Shown here piece after piece: positions 1 to 19,727 of a stretch of 64,000 bases of DNA. The notes under the pieces were generated by a model, which worked only from the letters and a program-made list of their open reading frames with translations, was not told where the DNA came from and made no database searches. How positions within the stretch are numbered: the stretch's first letter is position 1; every line of letters starts with the position of its first letter. Source of the DNA: Paragordius varius (Eukaryota > Nematomorpha); the NCBI GenBank assembly GCA_964247055.1, contig OZ176052.1, positions 9,982,001 through 10,046,000 on the forward strand, read 5' to 3'. The position numbers and the translations under genes are program-made.

Positions 1-1435
1 ATGACCTGGCAATAAATTCGTGTTACGTGAATCAAGTTAGGGATTAGGTAAAAATTTGATCTGTTTGTTTAAAAGAGCTGTAACGGTTGTTGTGCCATTT
101 TTAATCTTAAAATAAAATTTGTTTAACGAATATTTAACTGGAATCTGAACACGGGAAAATGGAACCATTTGAAATGTTTCAGGGACAGTTACAACCGAAA
201 CAAACAGGGGTTCAAAATTAAAATGCCGTGGTGGTGCGCAAGAAAATTGAAACAGATCAGGGATAGTCTCTAAAGGATTTAAGTAGTTTTGAATATTTCT
301 ACAAAGAATCTCCTATAACTATCTATGACGTAAAGTGTCTTTTTCAATTTAATAATAAACCGTAATGTGATTATTCGCGAAACAACAGATATTTTAACCA
401 ATTTTATTTTTAAAAGGTATAAAAGCCCAATGAATTATGATCATAATTTTGAACACATTTTAATACAACTTTAATTATGGAAACCACCTGTTTGGATGGA
501 ACCGGGGTTGCTCCTCAAGGGTTGGAGCTGAGGTGAAAAAATGGAAAAAATTTGGTTGAAAGCCCTGATTTATTATAAGTTATGATCTGCCGAAAATTAT
601 CTTGAAAACATCGGTAAAACATATTTATGACTTTAATACAAATCATACACATCATGCCTTTCAATACAAATTTGCATGACTACCCCAGACTCATTTAAAA
701 TTGCAGATATTCGAATGAGATGGAGACTATGCGGAAAAATCAATTAAACGTAAATTAGTTAAATTAAAATCTAATTATTGCATTTCGATCGGATAAATTT
801 CGCTTAATTTATCAGGTACCTCTTGTTTACGATGAATATTATAGTACGAATTCTAATTTATTTTTTCTTTTTTGACCCCTATTCTGTGTCCAAATTAACT
901 TTAGCGCATTTAAGTCTAATATTTGTTCAATGCTGATGGTGTATTGCAAAACTATACACTTAAACTAAATGGGAAAGAAAATTTCTATTTTAAAAATTTT
1001 TAAATCTGTTCTTTGCCTGCTTCAATGACAATCCTGCTATAATAATATATATAACGACACAACACGTCTTTATTATGTTTTATTTTTTTTCAAATAAATT
1101 TAATTTATTAAATAAAATAATAATACATTGTATGATTAAAATTTTTAGTGGTAGTAATAATAAAAACATAAAATAGGACAATAAAAATGCGTGTTATCCA
1201 TGTAAAGAAAATCAAATAGCTTAAAGGTCACATATTACCTATAAAAAATAACAAAATAATATAATAATATTACCTTTATGTTTATCAAGGTAGTTTAATC
1301 ATCGAAGTAAATTTTTTGCAAAAACCGAAAAATTATATTACATATATTATTGTTTATGGAATTTAAATTTAACCTTTACTAATTGTTCACCAATAAAACA
1401 ATGCACAAAATCGGGGAGTATAATAAATATGCTGA

Positions 1436-1438
<3 letters not shown>

Positions 1439-1472
<34 letters not shown>
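1439..1472. repeat. (TA)n microsatellite
   Basis: About 34 bp of uninterrupted TA dinucleotide. It creates a spurious YIYIYI-type peptide on both strands, which is why open frames across it should not be taken as genes. Confidence 0.95.
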
Positions 1473-1474
<2 letters not shown>

Positions 1475-1899
1475 TATATACACAAACGTATCAGGATTCT
1501 TATTTTTGATTTTGGGCCTTACGAAAAATTTAATAAGTACCACTTTTATGGTGTTTTCTTCCAACCGAAAAATCCCAAAATTTGAGCATTTTATGCTTAA
1601 ATTTTTTTGGTTTAAGTTAAAAATTCTTATTAAAATGGATCATTATAATATATCTACTCTACATAGTGTTTATAAAAATTATCCTGCTGATATAAATGTG
1701 CTGTTAGGAAATTGTATCATAATGATCGTGGTGATTTTGGCCCCCACGAGTCATTTAACAAAGTTATTTACACTTTTGTGGAAAGTGCCTTAGAAAATGA
1801 CAATTGAGCTCAATTTTTAAAAAATATTTTGCTCATTTAAGGCATCATTCCAAAAAATATCACTAAAATATATCATAAACTACATATAAAAAGCAAAAC

Positions 1900-3480
1900 A
1901 AAAAATTTTAATACTTAGATTGGGCTCCGAAAATTTCTAAAAAAATTTGCTCTTTAAAATTGGCTATTTTTAACAAAAACACATAAACGATTGCGTGATA
2001 AAAATTTTAAATATATGCTAAAATTTGGTATCAACTAAAAATATTTTTTAATATTAAAAACCTAATTTTCAGCAAAATTTTGTTCAAGCGTACTTCATAC
2101 CATTTAAAGCATGATGGAAACGGTATAAAAACGCTTTATGATATTAATAAAAAAATACTTCTTCTATATTCGATAATGCTGAACATTTTTATGATTTCAG
2201 AATTTTAATTTGAAGGTTTGTTTGCTTTCAATTGTAAATTTTCAACAGAATTTCTATTTAACATATTGAATCAAAATTCTGAGGCGATAGAATATTTAGC
2301 ATATTGAAATAGAAAAGGTGTCTTTATAATATCTTGAAGCAGGGGCTGAAACTTTTTTTGAGGTAATAGAAAATTTTATGCACTCCTTTTAAATCAAAAA
2401 CCTGAAAGTGATTTTTTTAATTTTTTTAAATGCTTTGGCATGCCATATAAAAACACAAGGTCAGCCAAGTTATACTCGCGAGCCCTAGGTGGCCGATCAC
2501 TGTTCGTTTCTATCATGCCTCAAAATAGGTACACTTCAACAAAATTTTGTTAAAAATAAATTTTTAAAAAAAGTAAGTGCGCATTTTTTAATATATTTTT
2601 ACCTGAATTCAAAATTTAGCATATTTAAATTTTTTATCGCGTTCTGCATTTTTGCGTTTATTCTAAGAGAAACATATTTTAGAGTGAAAAAATTTGGGAC
2701 TTTCGGATCCAAATCAAAAATTAAATTGTTTTTAAATATTATTGTTCTTTATATGTAGTATGATGTTAGTGATACCTTTTAAAATTAAGCATTAAGCTTT
2801 CACCAAAAAATTTGTATAAAAAAAATTATGCGCAAATTTTTCATTTTCTGACACGGAGGACTTAACACAAAATTGTTATAACTTATTAAATCATCGTTAG
2901 GGCCAAATCACCATGATAATTCTGATACATTTTGCTCTCAGAGTATATATATTTCATATGGATAAAACTCCCCGATTTCGGGCGCAGTGTATATTTAAAA
3001 AGCAAAACGCTATCTAATAAAATTTTTTAGTAGTAGGGTCGGAGATTTGTAATGTCGATGCGCGATAATTTTTATGGCAGTTTATGACATCCAAAAATAT
3101 TGAAATTCTTTGTTTAATTTTTTTGTAGCAAAATTTTAAAAAAGCGTATTTTATGAAACTACGGGGTTTGATAATGGTAGAACATAAATTTTAAACTCAC
3201 GTAAAAACATAACTTTGCTCTATATAGTTATGATGTATTTCAATGATATTTTTTAAAATGAAGGGTTTACTTTCCCCAAAAAATTGTTTTAGCATGTGCG
3301 CTGCGATATTTACATTTAAGCATTTTCAAGTGTAAATATTTTACTAAAATGAATCGTAAGGCCTCAAAACCAAAAGCACTGAAAATCCTGATGCATATCA
3401 TCAGAAATATACATTTCATCAAGATATTATTTATGTGTAGTGTGTAGTTATTAAGACAAATGTCACAAATAAAAATTAAT
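1900..3480. repeat. Dispersed inverted-repeat family, left copy
   Basis: This stretch shares many blocks with 9.5-10.9 kb. Examples are an AAGCATGATGGAAACGGTAT block (about 2107), a CTTTCACCAAAAAAT block (about 2798), and an ACCATGATAAT block near 2910. A block near 2490-2540 (TTTCTATCATGCCTCAAAAT) resembles the reverse complement of the 2095-2130 block, so the unit has a hairpin design. At least two related units lie in tandem, with a second CTTTCCCCAAAAAAT-type block at 3271. No coding capacity is visible. Family is unknown; a non-autonomous DNA element or old satellite derivative is possible. Confidence 0.55.
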
Positions 3481-6187
3481 TTTAAGGTATAAACATAAGA
3501 AGATATAAAAAATAAGTTATTTATGATTACAGTTTATAAAAATATATTTTTTTATATAATAAATAATAATTATTGCACTCTTAATAAGGCATTCTACGTA
3601 AAGTATACGTCCTTAAAAACCCAAGCTTTTATAAAAAAACAACAAATATTAATTATAAAATGGATTATTGTCCATACTATATTTACAGAATGGTTAATTG
3701 TGAAAAATAAAAATCCTTTACTCCATAAAATTTTGTAGAGCAAAGCTGTATTTTAGCAAAATCATTTTTACCTTGAAAAAATGCAGTATATATAATTTGG
3801 TATATCAAACATAAAATTAACCAACACATACATTTTCTCCCCCCTCCTTTTTAAGCTACCATTTTAGTACCCATAACCAACGTAAGATAAGTCAACTAAA
3901 ATGACTTTAAACTTTTTAAATCAACATTGTAGGTATGTATATCTAAAGGACGAAAAATAAAAATAACAATGGACATCCAATGTGTTTTTATATAATATTT
4001 TATAAATATTTGTTTAGCAAGAAGGCATAATCTCAAAAAAGACAAAATTATATTTAGAGGACCACCGTATCTAATCAAGCCGTAATTCAAACTGTATCTT
4101 AATTTTAAATTCTGTTTAAAGCCTACGAGCATGCGACATAATGACTCGGAACCTAATTTATTGTAAAAAAAATGTATTTTAAATTTGAGTATAGTGTCGA
4201 GATCAATCTCAAACCCATGAATACGATGGAGTTGGGAAGGCAGAAGAGAAAAGATAATTAAAATTTTAATACCCTTTTAAGTTAAATTATCACAACTATA
4301 AAAAATATGACTCTTCTTATTCCCAGAAATCATAAGCAATTTATTTAAATGGTTTAGAGCAAATGTTTAAAAGCTAAAAGAGAATATAAGTTGCACAGTC
4401 ATATATATCATAGTTTTTCATATGGTCTTTCCCTCCAAAAAATTTGTGGTAAAATTTAAACAAAAAGTCAATTTTCATTTTATAATTCCAAGAAAGAGGG
4501 GGTGATCGAATGAATTTTTTTCTATGATAGTTTAATCAATAGGTTTTTGAACATTAGCTATTTTCAACAAGCTCTTAATTTGGCAGTGCCATAATATTAA
4601 TACTAAACTTAAATAAATTATTTAAGTATCATATATAATTGTATAGATTTGTATACTTCGTGAAAAATATGCATGGTAAGAACACTTTTTAGGTTGATAA
4701 ATATACAAATATTTATGATTGATCGTGTTTGATTTCGACCCTCAGTATAATAAGTATATAATGAAGAAGCACTTAGATATTACCTTAACGATTCAAAGAG
4801 ATATCTATTTTTATACCTAAATTGGCTTGATGTTAGGAAATAGCAATTTGTTCTTAGGATATTTGAAAAAAATATTTGTATAAAATCATTTTTACAATTT
4901 GCATATACATCATTTAAAATGAAAAATCAAACCATGCCAAATAATAAAAAAACTATTTAGTTAATTTAAATTGCATAAAATTAGAATGGAACAAGTGATT
5001 GACTACAAAATAAATTATTTTTTTATTTTTATGGCTCTGATATTTAACTAGGTGGATGGTTGACACAATATAGGAGATTCGGGCTTTAAATTTGAATTAA
5101 TATTAAGAAATTACCCCTTTATAATAAATTAATTATACAAATCGTATGCAGAAAGCAAAAATGACAATGAATATAAAAGTTATGTTTAAAAATTATACCT
5201 TTCATACTACCAGCCAGGCTCATGATCATGCATGAAGGTTTAAAACGCTTTCTGAATTGGGTTCGCTAACTTTGAAATGAGAAAATTTAACGATATTTAG
5301 GGATTAAATTGATATTTTAAACGATATTTTTCGATTTCGAATAGGGTGTTGTTTGGGTAAGTTATTGTTTTTAAATAAATTTTATTTTATTTTATCTCAT
5401 AATGAATTATCGGTGATGACAATAGGGTCACACGCGCATTCCATTTTATAGTTATCATAAGTTTTGATTCTGTAAGTCATTGTTAATTTGGGATTGATTG
5501 TAAGGTTATATTGTTTTCGATAAAATCTTTTAAGACATATAATGTCGGCTTAAAAGGACACACATTTGTGCAAACAAGGAAACGGATTTAATAGATATTC
5601 AACCAATTCCACACATTTGTGGGGCACGCGCGACAAAAAAATGAGGGTGTATTTAATTAATCGATAAATATATTTTTTGTATCTCAATAAGCATGCCCAT
5701 TGAAGGGCTATAGGGAAGCCGGTACCTGATAATTTATATGGTGGTGCTTTATATTCTTATGCGAAAAATCAATAAAAAATCAATCTTTATATCCATACTA
5801 ATTTATATGTTATAACAAATTTTGAAAAATAATTCTATAATTAGTTGTGTTGTCCACCCCCAAACGTAATATTTTTTAATAATAAAATACATGGTTAAAC
5901 ATAACGTAGATAGTTAGATAGATGTAGGTATGTATATAGATATACAGTTATGAAAATAATAAATTTGCGCGAAAAATGATGCTTAGCGGGAATAACAAAA
6001 AGCTATGTTTGTATTCATTTTTTTTAATTTATATGAGAAAGAGAGTTATTTTGAAATACAAAATCTATCACCATGCATCGGAAACTATGGATAAAATATA
6101 GCGGTATTCCCACAGTGTGTGTAAAAATATAGATATGTAATAAAGTTTTAATAATTAAACTGGCATGTACATATAAATATTAGTTAA

Positions 6188-6205
6188 CTAGCTAGCTAGC
6201 TAGCT
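6188..6205. repeat. (CTAG)n tetranucleotide run
   Basis: Four and a half copies of CTAG in tandem. The unit is self-complementary. No other function is visible. Confidence 0.9.
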
Positions 6206-8848
6206 CAATAAAGTAAATAGAAACTGTTTAGTTACACCAACGGAGATGGGAATAAAGAATGGTGAAAACTGTATATAAATTTGTTATGTTAATAAAAAAA
6301 GTTTAACAAACACATTATTATTATTATATAAAAATTTTATTTTCATATTTAAACTTTTTCGTACAAAGGAACAACTTTTCATATCAAATAATTTAAAACT
6401 GTCCCTTTAGTACAAACTGAAGCTTAAATAAAGGAATCGTTGAAGTGTCAAATACGTAAAGTTATATATTGGATGTATTTTTAACGCCGTTTGCTTCTAA
6501 ACCTACCTAGTATTTGTATTTTATCATCATTTTTCTATGATTGCTCTACCTCTCTATCTAACTATCAATATATGTTCAGTGTAACAAAAAGGGGGTATAG
6601 CTTTTGCGCCATATAATATAAAGGTGTTGCGCATAATTATATTGTTTGTTTTATAAAATTAGCCCTTTAGAGTCAAATCGAATGGATACGTTTGATAAAT
6701 ATATACCGTGTCAAATATACATAAAATAAATTTAATAATAATATATTAGCCCAAAAAGGGAGTTTCTATTCTCCAGATCCCTTTAAAATCAATACTACCA
6801 ATAGCATTAACCGTTTAATCAATAATTTTTTATGGGCCATATTAATAAATATTTTTTGTATTGAAATATTCAGGTGTTCACATTTAGCTTTGGCTATTTT
6901 TAGTAGAAAGGTCATACACGCTTTCAACTATATTACAATTGGACATTGAATAAAATTTGTAATAACATACACATACATTGATTGATCTATTATTAGGTTT
7001 TATGTGAAAAAATTGCGTTTAACCAAAAGGTTAACTATTTATAGTTTTATTGATTTAAATTTTTTTCAGATAAAATTATTAAGTAAAGCATTCATATACA
7101 TACATATAGTTAAATAATAGCCAATTAATTTAAAATCAAATTTTATTTGGAAAAAAAACTTTATTGGTTTTCTTTAGGTTATTAGAAACTTTCAAGTGGG
7201 GTCATTGGCCCCTTCCTTACAAGATTATATACTAAACATTGAACTGCAAAACGTAGTTTAATGCGCGCGCAGTTAAAACCCCTTCCCCTCTCTTCTTTTA
7301 AAAAAAGAAAAAATTAAAACAAGGTATGGAAAACTTATTTATCATTAGTAAATAGCTGCGTATAGAAAGAGGGATTATTTTTTATAAGCATTAAATCAAT
7401 GGAACAGAGGATAATCCTAATAGTAAAATGGAATGGCATTTATAATTACATAATATTTCTTTAGAGTGTTTTATCCTTAAATTACCATTATATTTTGAAA
7501 AAACTTACTTGTCATATCATCACATATAAAAAATAAACTCAATTTTATATTTTAAAACTATTTTAGCCAAAAAGTCACTGTATATAGTATTTTCGGAAAA
7601 TCCAAACTTTGACATTTTTATAATATGGTATGACATTGATATATGAGGCATTCTGAGTTAACCGATTTTTTAACTCAAATAATTTCAAAAATATATCAGA
7701 TATTTATACTGTATGTTTAATTTTTTTATCAGGGGAAAAAAACGAATTTAGATTTTATGTTTTATAGATTTATATGTAATTGTATATGGTATGTTATATG
7801 TGAGTGTGTATATTGTACTGTAAAATACTTGCGGTGGTAGATGATATTTTTGCTGCGCAGTTCACATATGAAAACAGCACTAACTATTGATTCCCTTTAA
7901 AGCAAAAAAAAGTTCAATGGTCTAATTTTGACTTTAAACACGCTACTAACTATACAGTTATACCAAAGTTGAAAAGTTATTGATTTCTTTATTCCTTCTC
8001 CCTTTCCCCTTCCCCCCTTTCCTTTCCCTGTTATGTATTTTTTGCGTACGCTCTGAAGCGCACTTTTTTAAGCTTATACTTGAAACTTTTAATTAGGTAC
8101 ATACATGTATCTAGCATTTTTGATCTTTTAAAGAAATATTTATATAAATTTAGTATCAATTTTAGCATGTCTATAAAGTTGCCAAGAGATAATGGCGTCA
8201 TCAAAAAGTAGTGTCATGTGAAACAAATATAGCACCAATAATTGCAGGGGCGAATCTATTTGTCTTTGGTAATATCCAGCTGGATTAGGCTACTGTATGA
8301 TGGTAAAAAATACTTCATCAATTTAACTTTCCGCGAAGTTTTTTTTGGTATTAATAAATTTTTAATATCTTAAATAATTTTTTCCATTAATATATATATT
8401 TATAAATATTTTATTTATTTAGCCTAAATAGAAACGCGGTTTTTTACAGCATGCATGGAATTTATATTATGTATTAATGTATCGTTAAGCGTTGTTTGAA
8501 CTATTCAGTAGCGGTTGTATTGATATATTTTGTAATAAGAAAAAAATATCCCCCGTTACATGAGTAAAATAAATAAAAAATAGGAATGAATTCCTATAGG
8601 ATTTTAACATGGTACATATATAATTTTACATAATAATAATAACTGAAAAAATACATGCATGGCCTTTCATTCAATAATAAAATATGTAATAATATGTAAT
8701 AATAGGGAAAAATAGAACATATAAGGGTTAATGATCTTTGAGAACAAATAATTTTACAATAACAATATTGCCATATAATATGTTAAAAGATTTAATGATT
8801 TTAGTCGTAGAAACATTTTTTAATCATAAAATTTTACTTCTGTAATAT

Positions 8849-10299
8849 AATGTGACCAGATAGTCTGTTTTTCGCAGTACAGTACTGGATTTTCAGAAAA
8901 AAAGTGGGACTTCGGGCCCACTTTTGTACTGCTTTTTGAAATTAAGAAAAATTTTTTATGAATATATATTAGGTACCTTTTATTTATTCAGAACAATTAT
9001 TTTAGAATTTGATATAGTAACATCTGTATTAACCCCATAATTTGAAAAGAAATGGTTCATTTTGCGGTAAAAAACTAAGATCGTCCTATTTTTAATTGGT
9101 TAATATTTTATTTTCTGCTCGAATTATATATAAAATTTGATTTTGGATCAATCAAACCGCTAAGGATTGCAGCCTTTCGTGCAGTTGAGAAATTTTAAAT
9201 CTCGGCACCGTAAGATTCAGGCTAATTGCTCTTTCACACAGGTCTTCCGCAAAAAGAGGGGCCTCAAAGTTTAAAATAAAATTAATTTATTATATATATA
9301 ATAAATGTTTGGTCAAGTTTAGAAAGTTCATAGTTATAATTATCAAATGGAAAATTATATAGAAAATTGTATTTCCGTAAAATGTATAAAATTTATTATT
9401 TATTTATATAATTTCGAAATAACCTTTTACGTATTTAAAAATTAAGATTTTTGTACAGTTTCACTCATTAGGTGGGAGGTATGATATTTATTTTTTTCCT
9501 AAACTTTTTTTATTAGTTTTCTTATTATAAACAATTTGAGATATTTTGTTGAAGCGTATTCCAACGATTTTGAAGCATGATGGAAACGGTATAACGCTTA
9601 AAGATATAATAAAACCCTTTTTCTAATAATTTATTATGTTGAACATTCAGAATTTTAATTTAAAGGTTTGCTTTTGTAAAAAACACAATACGAATATTTT
9701 AATTAATATTATGAGTGAGAAAAATGTTTAGCATTGAATTATATATATAAAGTGTTATAAATTTCAACCGTTTATATCGTTTCCATCATGCACAAAATAA
9801 TATGAAGTATGCTTCAATAAAATTTTGCTAAATTAAATTTTTGTATGCATATTATAAATATATTAAGTTGATATCAAATAGCATATATTAAAAATTATTG
9901 CACAATGTCGGAATTTCGCGTTTATTTTACGAGAATATTTGGGACTTTCAGAGCTTACATCTAAAAAATTTTTTTTAAAAAATATTGTTTTGTTTTATAT
10001 GTAGTTTATAATATATTTTAATAATATTGTTTGAAATAAAGCAATTAGCTTTCACCAAAAAATATATTTAAAAAAATTACGAACATTTTGCTATTATTTA
10101 CGGAGCACCTACAACAAAAGTGTAAACTTTCTCTAAAACCTATAAAAGTTAAAACCGAAAGCACCATGATAATCCTGATTTTTTCTTATCTGAATATGTA
10201 TATTTCATCAGGATATTTTTTTGTGGAAAGTGTGTAATATATTATACCGATATGTTTTAATTTTGTACTGCGTCAAAGTTCAAAATATCTGGTCACATT
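8849..10299. mobile_element. Non-autonomous element with 14-bp terminal inverted repeats
   Basis: The left end AATGTGACCAGATA is matched exactly by its reverse complement at 10286-10299. A second shared motif, CGCAGTAC, lies inside each end at nearly the same distance (8874-8881; inverted at 10265-10272), which supports real termini. A hairpin around a TGGGAC/GGGCCCA core sits near 8905-8925. No transposase frame is seen in the 1451-bp body. No target-site duplication is clear, so the superfamily is open; a hAT-like element would fit the GTGACCAG-type end. The interior carries a copy of the inverted-repeat family also seen at 1.9-3.5 kb. Confidence 0.55.
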
Positions 10300-10870
10300 T
10301 AAGTAAACGAACTTTTATATAATTCTGAAGGGATAGAAAAGTTCCAACTCAATTTATATGGAATTTTATAATATCTAAAAGCCTTTTTTATACCGTATAC
10401 ATTATGCCTAAAAATAGAATGAATTGCGTTTATATTTTGCTACTAATTGTTTTGTAAAAATTATCCTTTTTTTAAAAAATACTTTTTGATGTCAACTTAT
10501 CATATATATAAGAAATTTATAATTCCGGCATTTTTGGGTTTATATTAAAGAACTAGCCCATTTTAGAAGAGCGAAAAAAATTGGGACTTACCGAGCCCAC
10601 ATCTAAAAATTAAAATATTTTAAAAATATTGTTGCTTTTTTAAGATAGTTTATGGTATATTTTAGCGATATTCTTTGAAATGAAGCATTTTACTTTCACC
10701 TAAAAAATATTAAAAAAATGTGTTCAAATTTTGCCATTTTCTCATTTGGAAACTTTTTTATATCACTTGTAGGGGCCAAAACCAAAAGCACCATGATAAT
10801 CTTGATATATTTTTCTATTAGAATGTATATAATTCATCAGGTTATTTTTTTATACCCCCCAATTTTGGAC
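9549..10870. repeat. Dispersed inverted-repeat family, right copies
   Basis: Two related units lie here, about 9549-10250 and 10315-10870. Both share with 1.9-3.5 kb a TGGGACTT...TCTAAAAA block, a CTTTCACC(A/T)AAAAAAT block and an AAAGCACCATGATAAT block followed by an AT(T)CATCAGG block. Within the first unit a TGAAGC...AAGCATGATGGAAACG block (9551-9588) recurs inverted at about 9773-9815. The second unit runs outside the right terminus of the 8849-10299 element, so the family spread independently or the element captured a copy. Confidence 0.55.
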
Positions 10871-11104
10871 GCAGTGTGCGTGGAAGAGTACAATTAGCAA
10901 CCATGAAAAGCAAACTAACGAAAAATCATCCAGAGAAGATGGACTAAATCGCTAAAATGTTACCAACCTTTAACAAAGACTTGTGGCGCGACGATCCTAA
11001 TTAGGAAACCGAATACGACAAGATAAAAAAAGCCATCCATAAATCAATTATGATACTAAGGTAAAACTACCCATTATTTATGATAGATAATCTTAATTAT
11101 ACAC

Positions 11105-11141
<37 letters not shown>

Positions 11142-11386
11142 ATGTATACACAAAATTTTTTTATGCAACATTTTAAAAATAAAGATTATTATTTTTATAT
11201 GAAACAATCATGTGTCAAGACACAAAATAACGTTTGAAATTAATTGCGCTACTATCCAAATTAACACGATTTTAAATAAGATATAATTCATTTTAAATAT
11301 TGTATATTGATTTATTAACTTTATAATAAGCCCTATAAGTTAAAACATTCATATTTGGTAAATTTTCTTGGAACAATCGTTTGAGA
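10871..11386. other. Spacer downstream of MCM4
   Basis: No gene is seen. A less AT-rich patch at about 10865-11045 has no recognised identity, and a (TA)n run lies at 11108-11136. The MCM4 gene on the minus strand ends just to the right. Confidence 0.5.
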
Positions 11387-11430
11387 TTTATTAAAAAATA
11401 ATTGATACATTAAATATATTAATATTTATT
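11387..11430 (-). terminator. MCM4 polyadenylation signals
   Basis: On the minus strand AATAAA occurs at 11425-11430, five bases past the stop codon, and again at 11387-11392. Either could serve as the MCM4 cleavage signal; the second leaves a more usual 3' UTR of 50-70 nt. The call rests on the hexamer alone, in an AT-rich setting. Confidence 0.4.
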
Positions 11431-11434
11431 GAAA

Positions 11435-17114
<5,680 letters not shown>

Positions 17115-19210
17115 ACCGCGGTTAAATTTAAATGCAAACTCAAAAATGTCTACTCATATGACGCATCTTTGGTAAAGATTTTATTTTTAGCATTTTACAT
17201 GTTTGTCCATAAATGTCTTTATTAATATTTCAAAATGCGTAACTTCTTTGTATAACATGCACATAAAAATAAATTGATGATTGTAAATATTTGAACATTT
17301 TATCTTAGCTAAATAATGCAATATCGATCTATTATTCTATGGAATACACAAATGTCATAAAGTAATTGCCTTGAGAAATTTATAATAGGTTAAAAAAATT
17401 AGATTTTAAGATGACCAGATTGCTTGCACGGTAATTTTTTAACAAGCCATATACTACCCAAATGTAATGACTTTTTTAAATCTTCATGTCCTATTGAAGT
17501 AGTTTCACACTCCAAGAGAGATTTAAAATATTTTAAAACTTATTTAAGATACAAAGCCAAATTTAAATATTTTGTTTAGCTTTTAAGGGGCATGCATGAC
17601 ATTTTTAAATGTAAATTTTATATCGCTAACACAATAGGCAAATTGTGATGTATACGGCGGTTAGAAAATTAAATAATTAACACTAATAATCTTTCCGGCT
17701 ACATTTTGCCAGCAAAAACTTGATATTTTTGGTTTATAAATCCCCTGTTTATTTCAATCTTGTTTTGAAACTGTTCCAGTTTTCACTTAAAACCAATAGA
17801 AGCTTTTTTTTATCTAAATACAGGCAAACAATGTTTGATATTTGAATTAAAACGACTAACAGTGGCTTATATTGAGCTATGGGATATAAAACTACCCCAA
17901 TATGTCATCGCCGATAAAAGGGTGAAAAAAGAGTGCTGGTAAAATATCAAACCAAAATATATAAAAATTTGGAAACCAGGAAATGCTTAAATTAAATATT
18001 TGCAAAATTGGAGTCGAAACCATTTTGGTAGACGTAAAGATGTTCATAAAAATTTCAATTTCTTAAATTCATTTTATTTTTATGTCTTAGATTTTCCAAA
18101 ATATGTTACCTTTTTAAAAAATATCCTATTACAATAAAATTAAGCGATCACAGGATATATGTAAATATGTATATTTCATTTTGACAGTATTAACACTAAG
18201 ATATAATACAAAATTGGGGTTTTTGGGGTCCAGGCCTGTTTAAAATCAATTACTTTTAAAAATATGGAACAAATTGGAACCATTGCCGAATTTGCAGTTG
18301 TGTAACATTAAAGCACTAAAATATGAAAAAAGATATATTTATAAAAACTTGTTATTACTTTTTATCGATAAACCAGAGGGTAAAAATTCTGCAAACATGA
18401 CTGAAAAATTATTTCTGCTCATATTTATGGGATGTGATTAATAAAAATCTAACTTTGATTTTAGCGTTAAAATCAAAAAAATACGATATTTTGAAAAAAT
18501 ATTATAAAATGAAAATGGCGACCAAGCAGTTTATGGAGATTTTTTTATTTAATTAAAACCATCTTCTTCAGTAGTTTTTTGACTAATCCAAATAAATATG
18601 GTCTAGATCCTTAAATACCCCAAAATTGAAGTGTTTTTAGCAAAAATCTAAATACGTGACCACTTTCCGAAAAAAGACTTTTATTAAAAGATGAAGAAAA
18701 TCGCTAATAATATCTAAACGGTCTCTGCATATCCCTAAACGCACTCTAAAGAGTATGTGGTGTTACCACATTTAGCAGATATCTCAGAGAATATACACTG
18801 GCTTCGGATATTTATGAGCATAATTAGTCCATATTGCGTTTAAAATAAAACACTATTTGTAAAGAATTGCATAAAAAGCATCCTTTGCCACCTTTCCACT
18901 TAGTTTTCATTTATAGAGTAAGGATTATAACCGTTGAAAGCGATAAATAAAATTAAAATATTTTTATGGACCTGCCCGACCCATTTACATAAAATCATAA
19001 ATTCTATCCATAAATATTTGTAAATTTTGGTTGACAGAATGATAAAAATTTCCACAATAAAATAGTTTGAAGGTATAGCGTCGCGATTGGAAGGATAAGA
19101 CGATTATCCACAAGCTGTAATTGAGAAACTATAAAAACAAATCTCTTTTACTTTAATACGTTAGATCCGATGTTTAGGCCTTTAGACACAACCTCTTTAA
19201 TGAAATAATT

Positions 19211-19267
<57 letters not shown>

Positions 19268-19716
19268 AAGAATGCTTATAAAACATAAATTTGTTTTATT
19301 TCAAAAAATATAAATATATTGACGAAAGAATTTTCTTTTTTAAAAAAATAAGTACCAAAAAGAAAAATTCCGAAACCAAAGACAAAATGGGTTAGGAAAC
19401 CGCCAATTAAATTTTATTGATTTAAAGCTGAATTATATTTTATTTTTGTATTAACTCACAAGATATAATCATCTCAAAATAATTAAAAAATGGTCATATA
19501 TTTATAAATTTATTAAAATTATTAGTTAACCACAAATTTGGGAAATATTAAATTACTAAACGTTTGATATTTGAGAATTGAAAATAAGATAAAATCGTAA
19601 TACATGAACAATTTGGCGTTATCTTCTGTAAAAGTCATTTATATTAAATATGTAAAAATAAACTACAATATATATTATTTATCAATTTAATCATAAACTG
19701 AAGGTATCAAAAAATT
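17115..19716. other. Spacer upstream of MCM4
   Basis: No gene is seen on either strand. It presumably holds the MCM4 promoter near 17.1-17.4 kb, but I recognise no defined element. A long (TA)n run lies at 19217-19265. Confidence 0.5.
19217..19265. repeat. (TA)n microsatellite
   Basis: About 49 bp of pure TA dinucleotide, the longest simple repeat in the window. Smaller TA runs are at 11108-11136, 20789-20814, 33369-33386 and 38015-38039; the last three sit in or beside introns. Confidence 0.95.
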
Positions 19717-19727
19717 TAAAAGGTTTA

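Larger units (their letters stand above)
1..8848. other. Gene-free AT-rich left flank
   Basis: I see no coding gene on either strand. The open frames here are short, low-complexity and lack recognisable domains or splice-linked neighbours. The stretch holds a (TA)n run at 1439-1472, a short (CTAG)n run at 6188-6205, and the first part of a dispersed repeat family at about 1.9-3.5 kb, annotated separately. The remainder shows only AT-rich sequence. Confidence 0.6.

Noticed and set aside
1383-1793. 136-codon plus-strand frame in the left flank
   Set aside because: Its core is the TA microsatellite; no domain and no spliced partner.
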